Assembly: GCA_016716715.1 (NCBI GenBank)
Contig: JADJVE010000019.1
Coordinates: 62,001 to 126,000 of the forward strand
From: Acidobacteriota bacterium
Lineage (GTDB): Bacteria > Acidobacteriota > Thermoanaerobaculia > UBA5066
Length of the DNA: 64,000 nucleotides
Reading direction: 5' to 3'
Below the pieces are notes generated by a model, which had not been told where the DNA came from, searched no databases, and saw only the letters and a list, made by a program, of their open reading frames with translations. The translations under genes were made by a program, and so were the position numbers. This document shows positions 8,065 to 19,000 of this stretch, piece after piece (the stretch's first letter is position 1; each line of letters opens with the position of its first letter).

Positions 8065-8641
8065 AGGCGATGTCCAGGATGCGCGGGTCGACCGTCGTCT
8101 TGACCTCGAGGTAGGCGGCCGTCTTGGTCTTCGGGTCGAAGAAGAGGACGGCGTCGTCCAGCGGGCGGCCGAGGCCGCGGCCGTGCATGCGCACGAGGCC
8201 CGGGTGGTCGGCTTCGGGGGGGAGGACCTCGGCGTTCTTGGCCCACTCGGCGACGCGCTCGGGGGAGAGGCGCGCGTAGTACTGCATGAGGTCCTGCGCG
8301 ATCTCCGAGAGGCGCTCCTCCTCGGTGCCCGTCGTCGGGGCGTAGACCCGCGCCCGGGGGTCGTTCTCGGCGAACGGCGTCGGCTCGGCAGGCTTGTCGA
8401 ACTTGACCGTCTTCTTGACGAGGCCGCCGTCGGGCCCGAGGTGGACGTCCTCGACCTTCAACATCCGGATCGTCCCGTCCACCTTCATCTCGGTCTTGAG
8501 GCGCCACTGGTAGTTCGAGAGGCGCTCGCGCTCGCGCCGGAGGCCCGGTCCGACGTCCAGCTTGGACGGCGTGGGGTCTTGCGCGGCGAGGGGCAACGCG
8601 ATCAGAGTGGCGAGGAAGAATACGGAGGTCCGGAACCGCAT
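7916..8641 (-). CDS. Secreted protein of unknown function
   Basis: The ATG at 8641 starts a signal peptide (RTSVFFLATLIALPLAAQ), giving a mature periplasmic protein of about 220 residues. It has a strand-rich N-terminal half (NYQWRLKTEMKVDG), a central helical stretch (EEERLSEIAQDLMQYYARLS) and a second strand-rich half (DDAVLFFDPKTKTAAYLEVK) ending at WRTWP. I recognise no enzyme motif. The alternating strands resemble outer-membrane lipoprotein sorting or LolA/LolB-like folds, but that is a guess. It is transcribed away from the PLP enzyme gene and shares its 37-base start region, so the two probably have divergent promoters. Confidence 0.65.
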   Translation of the reverse strand: MRFRTSVFFLATLIALPLAAQDPTPSKLDVGPGLRRERERLSNYQWRLKTEMKVDGTIRMLKVEDVHLGPDGGLVKKTVKFDKPAEPTPFAENDPRARVYAPTTGTEEERLSEIAQDLMQYYARLSPERVAEWAKNAEVLPPEADHPGLVRMHGRGLGRPLDDAVLFFDPKTKTAAYLEVKTTVDPRILDIAFIRATFEPLPQVRADVAPIWVPKRVFLNMRRGKRAVALEMETTDWRTWP

Positions 8642-8678
8642 CACGCGGGCATGGTGCCACACCTCCGACGGGGGACCC

Positions 8679-9797
8679 ATGAGGTTCGAGACGCTGGCGG
8701 TTCACGCGGGACGGAAACAGGAAGCGGGGACGGGCTCCGTCGCGCCTCCGATCTATCTCTCGACGACGTTCGAGCGCGGCGAGACGGGCGTCCCGCTGGG
8801 CGGCCACACGTACATCCGCGAGTCGAATCCCATGCAGACGCTCCTCGAGGACGCCCTCGCGCCCCTCGAGGGCGGCGAAGCCGCGCTCGTCCTCGGCTCG
8901 GGGATGGCGGCCGGGGTCGCCGTGTTCCAGGCGCTCCCGCGCGGCGCGCACGTCCTCCTCCCGGACGACGCGTACTACGGCTGGCGCGAGGTCGGGGAGG
9001 AGTTCTTTCCGGCGTGGGGTCTCACCGCCTCGTTCTGCGCGATGGACGACCTCGCGGCGGTCGCGAAGGCGATCCGGCCGGAGACGAAGCTGGTCCTCGT
9101 GGAGTCGCCGTCCAACCCCCTCATGAAGGTGGCCGATCTCGAGGCGATCGCGGCGCTCGCGAAAAAGGCGGGAGCGTTCACGCTCGTCGACAACACGTTC
9201 GCGACGCCCGCGCTGCAGCGGCCGCTCGACCTCGGGGCCGACGTCGCGCTCCACTCCGCGACGAAGTACTTCGGCGGCCACAGCGACGTGCAGGGGGGCG
9301 CGCTCGTCTTCCGCCGGAAGGACGACGTCTTCGCGAAGGTCGCGCACGTGCGGCATCTCCTCGGCGCGGTGCTCGCGCCGTTCAACGCCTGGCTCGTCCT
9401 GCGCGGGCTGCGCTCCCTTGCCGTGCGGATGAACGCGCACAGCGCGAACGCCCTCGCGGTCGCGCGCGCCCTCGAGGCGCACCCGAGGGTCGCGCGCGTG
9501 AACTACCCGGGCCTCGCGTCCCACCCCGGCCACGCCGTTGCGGCGAAGCAGATGTCGGGCTTCGGCGGGATGCTGTCCTTCCACGTGAAGGGCGGGCGTG
9601 ACGCCGCGATCGCCGCCGCCGGACGCGTGAGGCTCTTCGTCCGCGCGACGTCGCTGGGCTGCGTCGAAAGCCTCCTCGAGCACCGCGCGACGAGCGAGGG
9701 GCCGGCGTCGACGACGCCGCAGGACCTCCTGCGCGTCTCCGTCGGCCTCGAGCATCCCGACGACCTGATCGCGGACCTGAATCAGGCGCTCGGCTGA
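8679..9797 (+). CDS. Trans-sulfuration PLP enzyme (cystathionine gamma-synthase/lyase family)
   Basis: A 372-residue cytoplasmic enzyme of the Cys/Met metabolism PLP family, which makes or splits cystathionine and related thioethers. Motifs in order: FETLAVHAGRK at the N-terminus, APPIYLSTTF, YIRESNP, GSGMAA in the cofactor pocket, VESPSNPLMKV, the Asp of VDNTFATP that pairs with the pyridine nitrogen, and the Schiff-base lysine in HSATKYFGGHSD. The C-terminal domain has the usual SLGCVESLLEHRAT. The choice between synthase (MetB), beta-lyase (MetC) and gamma-lyase cannot be made by eye. ATG at 8679 is chosen because upstream codons do not resemble the family. Confidence 0.88.
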   Translation: MRFETLAVHAGRKQEAGTGSVAPPIYLSTTFERGETGVPLGGHTYIRESNPMQTLLEDALAPLEGGEAALVLGSGMAAGVAVFQALPRGAHVLLPDDAYYGWREVGEEFFPAWGLTASFCAMDDLAAVAKAIRPETKLVLVESPSNPLMKVADLEAIAALAKKAGAFTLVDNTFATPALQRPLDLGADVALHSATKYFGGHSDVQGGALVFRRKDDVFAKVAHVRHLLGAVLAPFNAWLVLRGLRSLAVRMNAHSANALAVARALEAHPRVARVNYPGLASHPGHAVAAKQMSGFGGMLSFHVKGGRDAAIAAAGRVRLFVRATSLGCVESLLEHRATSEGPASTTPQDLLRVSVGLEHPDDLIADLNQALG

Positions 9798-10333
9798 ATC
9801 GGAGGGAGCTCCGCGAACATCGCCGCCAGTGCGTCCTGAACGCGGCGCGGCGCCCCGGCGGCGCGCTCGCGCGCGTCGCGCCTGAGCCGGGAGCCGTCCG
9901 GGCCAAGGAGCAGAAGCCGGGCGTCGATGAGGTCGATCGGGCCTCCCGCGTCGACCTTCAGGAGCACCAGGTCCGGCGCATCCACGACCGGAATCGACTC
10001 GCCTCCGAGTGAGAGCGTCAAGCGCCTGGAGAGCACGTCGTCGAGCCAGCGTTCGCGCCCGACGACGAGGTCGACGTCCGGCTCGGGTTCGCGGCGCAGC
10101 CGAACGACTCCGAGAAGGGGGTCGTCCGGATCACCGCGATGGATCGTCACGCCGATTCCCTTGACGGCGAACCCGTCCCACGACTCCTTTCGAAGAAATC
10201 CCGGATCCGTTCCGAGAAGGTCGGCGTCGCGCGTGGCGCGCAGGACACCATGCGCCGCGAGCGCAAGGCCCCCTATCAGCGCGACCGGCGCACGCGCGGC
10301 GGCCGCGTCCACGACTTCCTTGAGGAGGGTCAT
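9782..10333 (-). CDS. Nucleotidyltransferase-fold protein
   Basis: A 183-residue protein starting MTLLKEVVDAAAARAPVALI, with GGLALAAHG and RATRDADLL, the glycine-rich turn and Asp pair of minimal nucleotidyltransferases such as AbiEii, MNT or HEPN partners. A later acidic stretch EPDVDLVVG may give the third carboxylate. It follows the small protein gene with a TGATG overlap, so the two are co-translated. Such pairs often act as type II or type VII toxin-antitoxin modules in which the transferase AMPylates its partner; here that is only an analogy. The 3' end overlaps the convergent PLP enzyme gene by 16 bases. Confidence 0.65.
   Translation of the reverse strand: MTLLKEVVDAAAARAPVALIGGLALAAHGVLRATRDADLLGTDPGFLRKESWDGFAVKGIGVTIHRGDPDDPLLGVVRLRREPEPDVDLVVGRERWLDDVLSRRLTLSLGGESIPVVDAPDLVLLKVDAGGPIDLIDARLLLLGPDGSRLRRDARERAAGAPRRVQDALAAMFAELPPIQPSA
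10183..10205 (-). repeat. Dispersed AT-rich motif, single copy inside the nucleotidyltransferase gene
   Basis: Read on the minus strand this is GGGATTTCTTCGAAAGGAG, close to the window-wide consensus. It lies on the sense strand of the gene and is translated (GFLRKES). Confidence 0.5.
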
Positions 10334-10563
10334 CAGCGTGGCTGACTCATCACGCGCGAGGGGCGGCGCCCCGCGTGCGTCGCGAGCCGCAGCCGTTCGC
10401 CGGCTTCGTAGCGGGAAACGACCGGCGAGAGCGTGCGCAGGTGCATTTCGAAGAGCTCGCGGCCGAGGGCCAGCGCCTGGCGGACCCGCTCGTCTGGAGT
10501 CTCCTTGAAGTGCTTGGAAACCTCTGCGGAGAGATCGCGTCGGAACGGCGTCTGTGTCGCCAT
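10333..10563 (-). CDS. Small protein paired with the nucleotidyltransferase
   Basis: A 76-residue charged protein beginning MATQTPFRRDLSAEV, mostly helical (DERVRQALALGRELFEMHLR) and with a basic tail. I do not recognise a named family. Its stop codon shares a base with the ATG of the nucleotidyltransferase (TGATG), and the first gene of such pairs is usually the regulator or the target of the second. No DNA-binding motif is obvious. It is too short and too helical to be an HEPN domain of normal size. It stands 48 bases from the divergent helicase gene. Confidence 0.6.
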   Translation of the reverse strand: MATQTPFRRDLSAEVSKHFKETPDERVRQALALGRELFEMHLRTLSPVVSRYEAGERLRLATHAGRRPSRVMSQPR

Positions 10564-10611
10564 GGCCCATCTTAACGTCCGCGCTTGCCGGATGGGCCGG
10601 CGCCGTGCACC

Positions 10612-13074
10612 ATGGACGCCCCCGTGCCCGCTTTCCGCGTCGACGACAAGCTCTTCCACAAGTTCAACCCGGACCTGGGGCCGGGGCGTGTCGAGCAGGT
10701 CGACGGTAGGAGGATCGTCGTCTGGTTCCCGGCGGCCGACACGCGCCTGACGCTCGCGGCCGACGACAACGCCCTGCGTCCGATGCCGCTGCGCGAGGGG
10801 CAGAAGGCGCGCCTCGAGGGCGAGGAGGGGCCGGTCGTCGTGGACGAGGTCGGCGCCGGGACCTCGCGCCTCGCGGACGGTCGAGTGGTGACCTCCACGC
10901 TGCTCTGGCCGCTCGCGGCGCCGGACGACCCCGTCGACCGCCTGGGCGCGCTCCAGACCGACCGGGCGGCCGCGTTTCGCAACCGCGTGGACGGCCTCCT
11001 CCTCTCCGAGATCCGCCAGGCCCGCGGCCTCGGCTCGTTCCTCGGCGGGCGGATCGCGATCTTTCCGCACCAGCTCCACGTTGCCGAGCGCGCCGCGGCG
11101 AGCGACCCCGTGCGCTGGCTTCTCGCGGACGAGGTCGGCCTCGGAAAGACGATCGAGGCGTGCCTCATCCTCTCGCGCCTCCTGCGCGCGGACCGCGCCG
11201 ACCGCGCGCTGGTCGTCGCGCCCTCCACGCTCACGGTCCAGTGGCTCGGCGAGCTTTATCGCAAGTTTCACCAGACGTTCGTCCTCCTCGACCGCAGACG
11301 CCGGGAAGACGTCGCCAAGGAGCACGGCGAGGGGTTCAACCCGTTCGAGGCGCACCGCCATGCGATCGTCGCGCTCGAAGACCTCTCGGGGGAGCCCGGC
11401 CTCGCCGAAAAGGCCGGGGCCGCCGGGTTCGACCTTCTCGTCGTCGACGAGGCCCACCGCCTCGAGCGCGCGCGCGGCGAGGCCGGAAGCGACGCGTACC
11501 TGGCCGTCGCGCCGCTGACGCGCGCGGCAAAACACGTTCTTCTCCTCTCGGCGACGCCGCTCGAGGCCGACGCGCACGGGTTCTTCCGCCTCCTCGAGCT
11601 CCTCCGTCCCGACGCGTACACGAGCGAGGAAGCGTTCCTCGCCTCCCTCGAAAAGGAGGAGCCTCTGCCGCCCTGCACGAGCGCGACGCGGCGCGTGGAC
11701 ATCGGCGGCCTCATGCCGCGCGTCCCGCTGCCCGTCGACCTCGATCGATCGCCCGCGGCCGAAGGGCTGACGGGCGACGACGCGGCGGACGCGGACGACC
11801 CGCGCGTGGCGTGGCTCGCGGGAGAGGACGCGGCGTGGCGCGCGGAGGGCTCGGCCAAGACCCTCGTCTTCGTCCACGAGCGCGCGACACTCTCGGCGCT
11901 CAAGGCACGGCTGGAATCGGCCACGCGCAAGCGGGTCGCGATCTTCCACGAGGAGCTGACGCCCGAGCGCGGCGACGTCGAAGTGGCCGAGTTCCGGCGC
12001 GCGGACGGCCCGTCGATTCTCATCTCGACGGAAGCGGGCGGCGAGGGCCGCAACTTCGAGTTCTGCCGGCGCCTCATCCTCTTCGACCTGCCCGCGGACC
12101 CGGCTGCGGTCGAGCAGCGCATCGGCCGCCTCGACCGCATCAACCGGACGGCGCCCGTCGAGATCGTCTACTTCCGGCCTCCGGGCGGTTTCGGACGCGA
12201 GCTCGCGACGCTGTACGAGCGCATCGGGCTCTTCACGTCGCCGCTCGGCGGCCTCGAGCGCTCCCTCGCCGGTGTGGAGGCGGGGATCACGCGGGCGCGG
12301 CGGCTCGGAAAGCCGCTGCCGGTCGAGGATCTGGCGGCGGAAGTCGCCCGCGCGGCGGAGGCGCGGCAGAAGGCCGTCCATCACCACCTGCACCGGGACG
12401 GCTTCTCGCCCGAGAAGGCGGCCGGAATCCTCGCGCGCGTCCCGGCGGACCTCGACGCGCGCACGGAGCGTTTCGTCCTCGAGGCCGCGGACCTCTTCGG
12501 GTTCGAGACCGCCGAGCGCTCGGGCCGGCGGACGTGGTACCTCGAGTTCGGCGCGGATGCGCTCGTCGAGCACCTGCCCGGCGTCTCCGGAGGCTCGCGA
12601 TGGCTCGGCACGTTCGACCGGGACGAAGCCGTCGAGAAGGAAGACCTCGACTTCTTCGCGTCGGGCCACGCGCTCGTCGAGGGAATCTTCCGCGAGCTCG
12701 AGGACGGGCCGCGGGGGCGCGTCGCGCTCCTGTCGCTCGAGAAGACCGGCGTCTCGACGGCGGGCCTCCTCTTCGCGCTGCGGCAGGGAGCGTCCCCGGA
12801 ATTCGTCGCGACGTCGCTCGACGGGCGCGAGCAGCCGGCGTGGGCCGAGCTCCTTCTGTCACGGCGGACCGAGACGCGCGGGATCCGCCCGGAGGACTGG
12901 ACGGCGCTCCTCGCGCGGGCGTCGCGCTCGGGCCGGGCGCCGGACTGGCCGGGCCTCGTCCGCCGCGCCGCGAAGAAGGTCCTCGCGTCGCGCCCCGGTC
13001 GCCGGCTCGAGGCCGTCGCGGCGTTTCCGGCTGACGCGCTGATCGGGAACCTTCGCGCATCCCCGGGGTCATAG
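10612..13074 (+). CDS. SNF2-type helicase related to RapA/HepA
   Basis: An 820-residue ATPase. An N-terminal beta region (about 5-110) resembles the Tudor-like domains of RapA, followed by an SF2 core. The Walker A motif is DEVGLGKTIEA, motif II is VDEAHRLE, motif III is LLSATPLE, motif V is STEAGGEGRNFEFC, and motif VI is EQRIGRLDRINR. A spacer and wrapped C-terminal domain (about 520-820) complete the layout. RapA recycles stalled RNA polymerase; a similar role is likely here, but some relatives serve in defence or DNA repair. Normal RapA is about 970 residues, so this is a compact form. ATG at 10612 is preferred to the upstream ATG at 10585 because homology begins near FRVDDKLFHKFNPD. Confidence 0.85.
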   Translation: MDAPVPAFRVDDKLFHKFNPDLGPGRVEQVDGRRIVVWFPAADTRLTLAADDNALRPMPLREGQKARLEGEEGPVVVDEVGAGTSRLADGRVVTSTLLWPLAAPDDPVDRLGALQTDRAAAFRNRVDGLLLSEIRQARGLGSFLGGRIAIFPHQLHVAERAAASDPVRWLLADEVGLGKTIEACLILSRLLRADRADRALVVAPSTLTVQWLGELYRKFHQTFVLLDRRRREDVAKEHGEGFNPFEAHRHAIVALEDLSGEPGLAEKAGAAGFDLLVVDEAHRLERARGEAGSDAYLAVAPLTRAAKHVLLLSATPLEADAHGFFRLLELLRPDAYTSEEAFLASLEKEEPLPPCTSATRRVDIGGLMPRVPLPVDLDRSPAAEGLTGDDAADADDPRVAWLAGEDAAWRAEGSAKTLVFVHERATLSALKARLESATRKRVAIFHEELTPERGDVEVAEFRRADGPSILISTEAGGEGRNFEFCRRLILFDLPADPAAVEQRIGRLDRINRTAPVEIVYFRPPGGFGRELATLYERIGLFTSPLGGLERSLAGVEAGITRARRLGKPLPVEDLAAEVARAAEARQKAVHHHLHRDGFSPEKAAGILARVPADLDARTERFVLEAADLFGFETAERSGRRTWYLEFGADALVEHLPGVSGGSRWLGTFDRDEAVEKEDLDFFASGHALVEGIFRELEDGPRGRVALLSLEKTGVSTAGLLFALRQGASPEFVATSLDGREQPAWAELLLSRRTETRGIRPEDWTALLARASRSGRAPDWPGLVRRAAKKVLASRPGRRLEAVAAFPADALIGNLRASPGS

Positions 13075-13090
13075 ACTCTCCGGAGACGCC

Positions 13091-16000
13091 ATGAAAAACG
13101 CCCGACGAATCGCCCTCTTCGCCGCCGCCGCGCTCTTCGCCGCCGGGTCCGCCCGGATGGCGCTCACCTTCGCCGGGGCCCGCGTCACGGGCCCGGCCAC
13201 GTGGAAGGACGTGGACCGGCTCGTCTCCGAGCAGAAATTCGAGGAGGCGGCCGCCGCGGCCGGGAAGATTCGCGAGGCGGCGCGCGCCGCGGGCGACGAG
13301 ACGGACGAGGCGAAGGCCCTCGTCCGCGAGGTCCAGCTCCGGACCGCGCTTCACGGCTACGAGACTTCGGTCCGGTTCCTGAAGGACCAGCCGTGGCCGA
13401 AGGGCCTCCTGCAGAGGACGACGCTGCGCCTCTTCTACGCGCAGTCCCTCGTGACGTACGCCCAGGCCTACGGGTGGGAGATCGGCAAGCGCGAGAAGGT
13501 TTCCTCGACTGGCGCCGTCGACCTCAAGGCGTGGACGCGGGACGAGATCCAGGCCGAGGCCGTGCGGGCGTACGTCGAGGTCTGGAAGGACCGCGAGGCG
13601 CTCGGGCGCGTGCCGGTGAACGCCGTCGCCGACTTCGTCGAGCCGAACAACTACCCGAAGGAGATCCGCGGCACGCTGCGCGACGCCGCGTCGTACCTCT
13701 TCGCGGCCCTCCTCGCCGACACGTCCGGCTGGCGGCCCGAGCAGTCGAACGGCGTCTTCTCGCTCGACGCGAGGCTCCTGATCGCCGGTGACGCCGGGGT
13801 GTCGAGGCTCGTGAAGCTCGACGACCCTGCCGTCCACCCGCTCCTGAAGCTCGGCGCCGTCCTCGACGACCTCGAGGCCTGGCACGCGCGCGCGGGCGAG
13901 AAGGAGGCCGCGCTCGAGGCGCGCCTCGAGCGCCTGCGCCAGCTGGACGCGGCGCTGACGGACGCGGGAGATCGCGCCGCCATCCGGAAGGACCTCGCCT
14001 CGAAGCTCCCGGCGTACGCGGCCGTCCCCTGGTTCTCGATGGGAAAGGCCCAGCTCGCCGACTTCACGCGCGCCGAGGAAAAGCCCGGCAACCTCGTCAG
14101 GGCGCGGGCGCTCGCGCTCGAGGCGATCGCCGCCTGGCCGAAGTCGCTCGGGGCCGACCGCGCCCGCTCGATCGTCGGGCAGATCGAGGCGCCCGACTGG
14201 TCGATGGCCGCGATGGCGGCGGACGGTCCGGGGAGGCGCTCGATCGAAGTCACGCACCGGAACCTCCCGGTCCTCTTCTTCCGCGCCTACGCGGTCGACC
14301 TCGAGGCCCGGATCGGCCGGGCGAAGGACTACAACCTCATGCCGCAGGGTCCGGAGGTCGACGCGCTCGTCGCGAGGGAAAAGCCGGTCGCGTCCTTCGA
14401 GTCGGCGCTTCCCGCCACGACCGACTTCAAATCGCATCGCACGTTCGTGACGCCGCCGGCCCTCGGGCGCGGCCTGCACGTCGTCGTCGCATCGGCCGAT
14501 CCCGGGTTCGCGCCCGACAAGGGTCCGCTCCGCGCGGTCGGGATGATCGAGACGGACCTCGTCCTCACGGTTCGCCAGACGGACACGAACGCCGTCGAGG
14601 CGCGGGTGTTGACGGGAACGACCGGCCGCCCCGCGGCCGGGGCGACGGTGTCGCTGTACCTCTACGACTGGCAGAAGGGGCATCGCCGCATCGCCGAGGC
14701 CACGGCCGGGAGGGAGGGGCTCGCCGTCTTCGAGCCGACTCCCGAGCGCAGCGGCAAGCCGCTCTTCCTCTTCGCGAGGCGCGGCGAGGACGTCGCGCTG
14801 GATGCCGCGTCCTTCTCGATGTGGGCGCGCGGGCAGTCCGGCGAGACGTCCTCCGCGCTCGTTTACACCGACCGGAGCATCTACCGGCCGCTCCAGAAAG
14901 TGCTCTGGAAGGCGATCCTCTACCGCGGCCGTCCCGACCAGGCGCGTTTCCAGGTGGCGCCGGCGTCGACCGTCTCGATCACTCTCGTCGACGCGAACGG
15001 GCAGGCCGTCGAGTCGAAGGCCGTCACGACGAACGCCTACGGCTCCGCGGCCGGGGAGTTCGCGCTCCCGGCCGGGCGCGCGCTCGGCGCGTGGAGCGTG
15101 CGCTGCGACTGGGGCGGCGCCGCTTCGATCCGCGTCGAGGAGTACAAGCGGCCGACGTTCGAGGCGACGCTCGAGGAAGCGAAGGACGCTCTGCGCCTGA
15201 ACAGGCCCGCGACGTTCCGGGGGGAGGCGCGCTACTACTTCGGCCTTCCCGTCGCGAGCGGAAACGTCGCCTGGCGCGTCACGCGCGAGACAGAGTACCC
15301 GTGGTGGTGGTGGTGGGGATGGATGGGGCGCGGGCGCTCCGCCGGCGCGGAGACCGTCGCGACGGGCAACGCCGCGCTTGGCGCGGACGGAAGGTTCGCG
15401 GTCACGTTCACCCCGAAGGCGGACGAACGGCAGTCGAAGGAAATCACGTACCGCTACCGCGTCTCGGCGGACGTCACGGACGAGGGCGGCGAAACGCGCT
15501 CGGCCGACCGCTCCTTCCGCCTCGGGTTCGTGAGCGTGAAAGCGAGAGTGGAGAGAGAGAAGAATTTCTTCTTAGAAAGTAAGAAGGGAGAAGGCGCAGC
15601 GAAGATCGTCAGGACCGATCTCGATGGAGCGCCGCGTCCGGGCAAGGGGACCTGGCGGCTGCTGCGGCTCGTGTCGCCCGAGAAGCCGGTCCTCCCGGCC
15701 GAATTACCTTCAAAGAAATCCGAAAACGCCGTTGCACTTGGCGAGAAGGCCGCAGCAGGCGGCGTGTCGACCCCCGGCGACCTGCTTCGCCCCCGCTGGG
15801 CGACGTCGTACTCCGTCGACGAATGGCTGCACTCCTGGAAGGACGGGGCCGAACAGTCCTCCGGCGACCTGACGCACGACGCGAAGGGCGAGGCGAAGGT
15901 CGACCTGCCCGCCTTGTCCGAAGGCGCCTACCGCCTGCGCTACTCGACCGTCGACGACTTCGGTGCGAAGTACGAGACGGCGCAGGACTTCCTCGTCGCC

Positions 16001-19000
16001 GGCGGAAAGTCCGCCCCGGCGCTGCCCGTCGTCCTCCTCGCCGAGTCGTCCTCGGTGAGGGTCGGCGGCGTCGCTCGCTTCCTCGTTGCATCCGGCCTTC
16101 GCGATCAGACGCTCTTCCTCGATGTCGCGCGCGCTGGAAGGCTGATCGAGCGCCGCATCCTCAAGGCCGGGAGCGACGCCGTGCTCATCGAAAGGGCGAT
16201 CACGGAGGAGGACCGCGGCGGGCTCGGTGTGACGCTGACCGCCGTGCGCGATCACCAGTTTCTCCAGCAGACGCAGAGCGTTTTCGTGCCGTGGGAAGAC
16301 CGGGAGCTGAAGGTCTCCTTCGCCACCTTCCGCGACCGCCTGCGCCCCGGCCAGACCGAGACGTGGCGCGTAACGGTGAAGGGCGCGACGCCCGCGCACC
16401 CGCTCAAGGAGACGGCCGAGCTCCTCGCCTACATGTACGACCGGAGCCTCGACTCCTTCGTCCCGCACCGGCCCGTGAGCCCGCTCGCGCTCCTGCCGAA
16501 TCGCGCGACGCCGCTCGTGGTCCGCGCGACGCTCGGTCCGGCGCCCCAGCTCTGGCTCACGAGCAGCGGCTTCCCGTCGCCTCCGTCCGGCCCGTACCTC
16601 GTCGGAGACCGGCTCAAGTTCGAGAGCGGCTACGGAATCGGCGGCCCTGGCGTGAGGAGCCGCGGGATGGGCGGCGCCTACAACCAGGTGAGACCCGCCT
16701 CGGCGCCGATGGCGATGAAGTCGGCCATGGCGAGGGAGGAGGGGGCGGCCAACGCGGTCGCCGAAGGCAAGCTCGCCGATTCGAAGAACGGGCGAGACGA
16801 GGAGGTCGATTCACTTTCGAAGAAGAAGGACGGCGATAAGGCGCGCGCGGACGCTGCAGGCGAAGGCACGGGTCTTCGCAGCAACTTCTCCGAAACCGCT
16901 TTCTGGCAGCCGCAGCTCCTGACGGGGCCGGACGGCTCGGCGTCCATCGAATTCACCGTGCCGGACTCCGTCACGTCGTGGAAGGTCTTCGTCCACGCGG
17001 TCACGAAGGACCTGCGCGGCGGGTCCGTGGACGCCGAGACGAAGACCGTCAAGGACCTCATGGTCCGGCCGTACGTCCCGCGCTTCCTGCGCGAAGGCGA
17101 CAAGGCGGAGATCAAGGTCGTCGTGAACAACGCGTCGGGGAAACCGCTGAGCGGCACGCTGGCGTTCGAGATCACGGATCCGGCGACGGGGAAGAGCCTC
17201 CTCGCGGCATTCGGGCTCGAAGGTGGCGCGTCGAAGGCATTCACGGCGCCCGCGGGCGGCGGGACGAACCTGACGTTCCCCGTGACGGCGCCGAAGGGAC
17301 TGACGACCGTCGCCTTCAAGGCGGTCGCGACGGCGGGCGACCTGTCGGACGGCGAGGTCCGCCCGGTGCCGGTGCTGCCCGGCCGGATGCACCTCGTCCA
17401 GTCGCGCTTCGTCACGCTCAAGAACAAGGACAAGAAGACGCTGCGCTTCGACGACCTCGCGAAAAACGACGATCCGAGCCTCGTCAACGAGCAGATGGTC
17501 GTCACCGTGGACGCGCAGCTCTTCTACACGGTCCTCCAGGCGCTGCCGTACCTCGTGAACTACCCGTACGAGTGCACGGAGCAGACGCTGAACCGCTTCC
17601 TCTCGACGGGCATCGTCTCGAGCGTTTACAAGGACTACCCGGCCGTCGCGAAGATGGCCGCGGAGATGTCGAAGCGGACGACGCCTCTCGAGTCCTGGGA
17701 CGCGGCCGATCCAAATCGAAAAATGGCTCTTGAAGAGACGCCGTGGCTCGTGACGGCAAAGGGCGGCCGCACCGACCTCGACACGATCAACGTCCTCGAC
17801 CCGCGCGTCGCGCAGGCGAACCGGGAGTCGTCACTCGCGCGGCTGAGGAAGGCGCAGACCTCGATCGGAGCGTTCCCGTGGTTCCCGGGCGGCCCGCCGT
17901 CGCCTTACATGACCCTCTACATCCTCCACGGCTTCGCGAAGGCGCTCGAGTTCGGGGTGGACGTTCCGAAGGACGTGACACAGCGCGCGTGGGGCTACGT
18001 CGCGCAGCACTACCGGAGCGAATGGCGTGCCTGCATGGCGGACAACCGCTGCTGGGAGTACATCACTCTCCTGAACTACGTCCTGTCGACGTACCCGGAC
18101 GTCTCGTGGAGCGGCGGCGCCTTCACGGACGCCGAGCGCAAGGAGATGCTCGACTTCTCGTTCAAGCACTGGAGGCACCACGCCCCGTACCTCAAGGGCT
18201 ATCTCTCGCTGACGCTCAAGCGCATGGGCCGACCGGCGGATGCGAAGCTCGTGTGGGACTCGGTCATGGACTCGGCGAAGTCGAACGAGGAGCAGGGGAC
18301 GTTCTGGGCGCCCGAGGACCGGTCGTGGCTCTGGTACAACGACACGATCGAGACCCACGCGTTTGCACTGCGGACGGTCCTCGAGCTGGACCCTACGAGC
18401 GCGAAGAAGGACGGCCTCGTCCAGTGGCTGCTCATCAACAAGAAGCTCAACCAGTGGAAGTCCACGCGCGCGACGGCCGAGGTCATCTACTCGCTCGTCC
18501 ACTACCTGAAGAAGGAAGGCGCGCTCGGCGTCCCCGAGGACGCGACCGTGACCGTCGGCGTCCAGAAGGTGACGTTCGCGTTCGACCCCGAGAAGTACAC
18601 GGGGAAAAACAATCGGATCGTGATCCCCGGCGAGAAGGTCGACCCCAAGACCACGTCCACCGTCGTCGTCGAGAAGGAAGGCAAGGGCTTCGTCTTCGCC
18701 TCGGCCGCCTGGCACTTCTCGACGGAGAAGCTTCCCGCCGAGGACCGCGGAGACTTTTTTCAGGTCTCGCGGAAGTTCTTCCGGCGGGAGAACACGGGGA
18801 AGGAGTTCACGCTGACTCCGCTCGCCGAGGGCGCCGTCATCCGGCCCGGCGACCAGATCGAGGTGCAGATCTCGCTGCGGACGAAGCACGACGCCGAGTA
18901 CGTTCACCTGCGCGACCCGCGGGCGGCCGGCCTCGAGCCCGAGAACGTCCTTTCGAAGTGGAAGTGGGACCTCGGGATCGCGTGGTACGAGGAGACTCGC

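Noticed and set aside
15301..15325. TGG repeat coding for a run of Trp in the macroglobulin
   Set aside because: A short codon repeat within one loop; no sign of a variable-number tract or a regulatory role.
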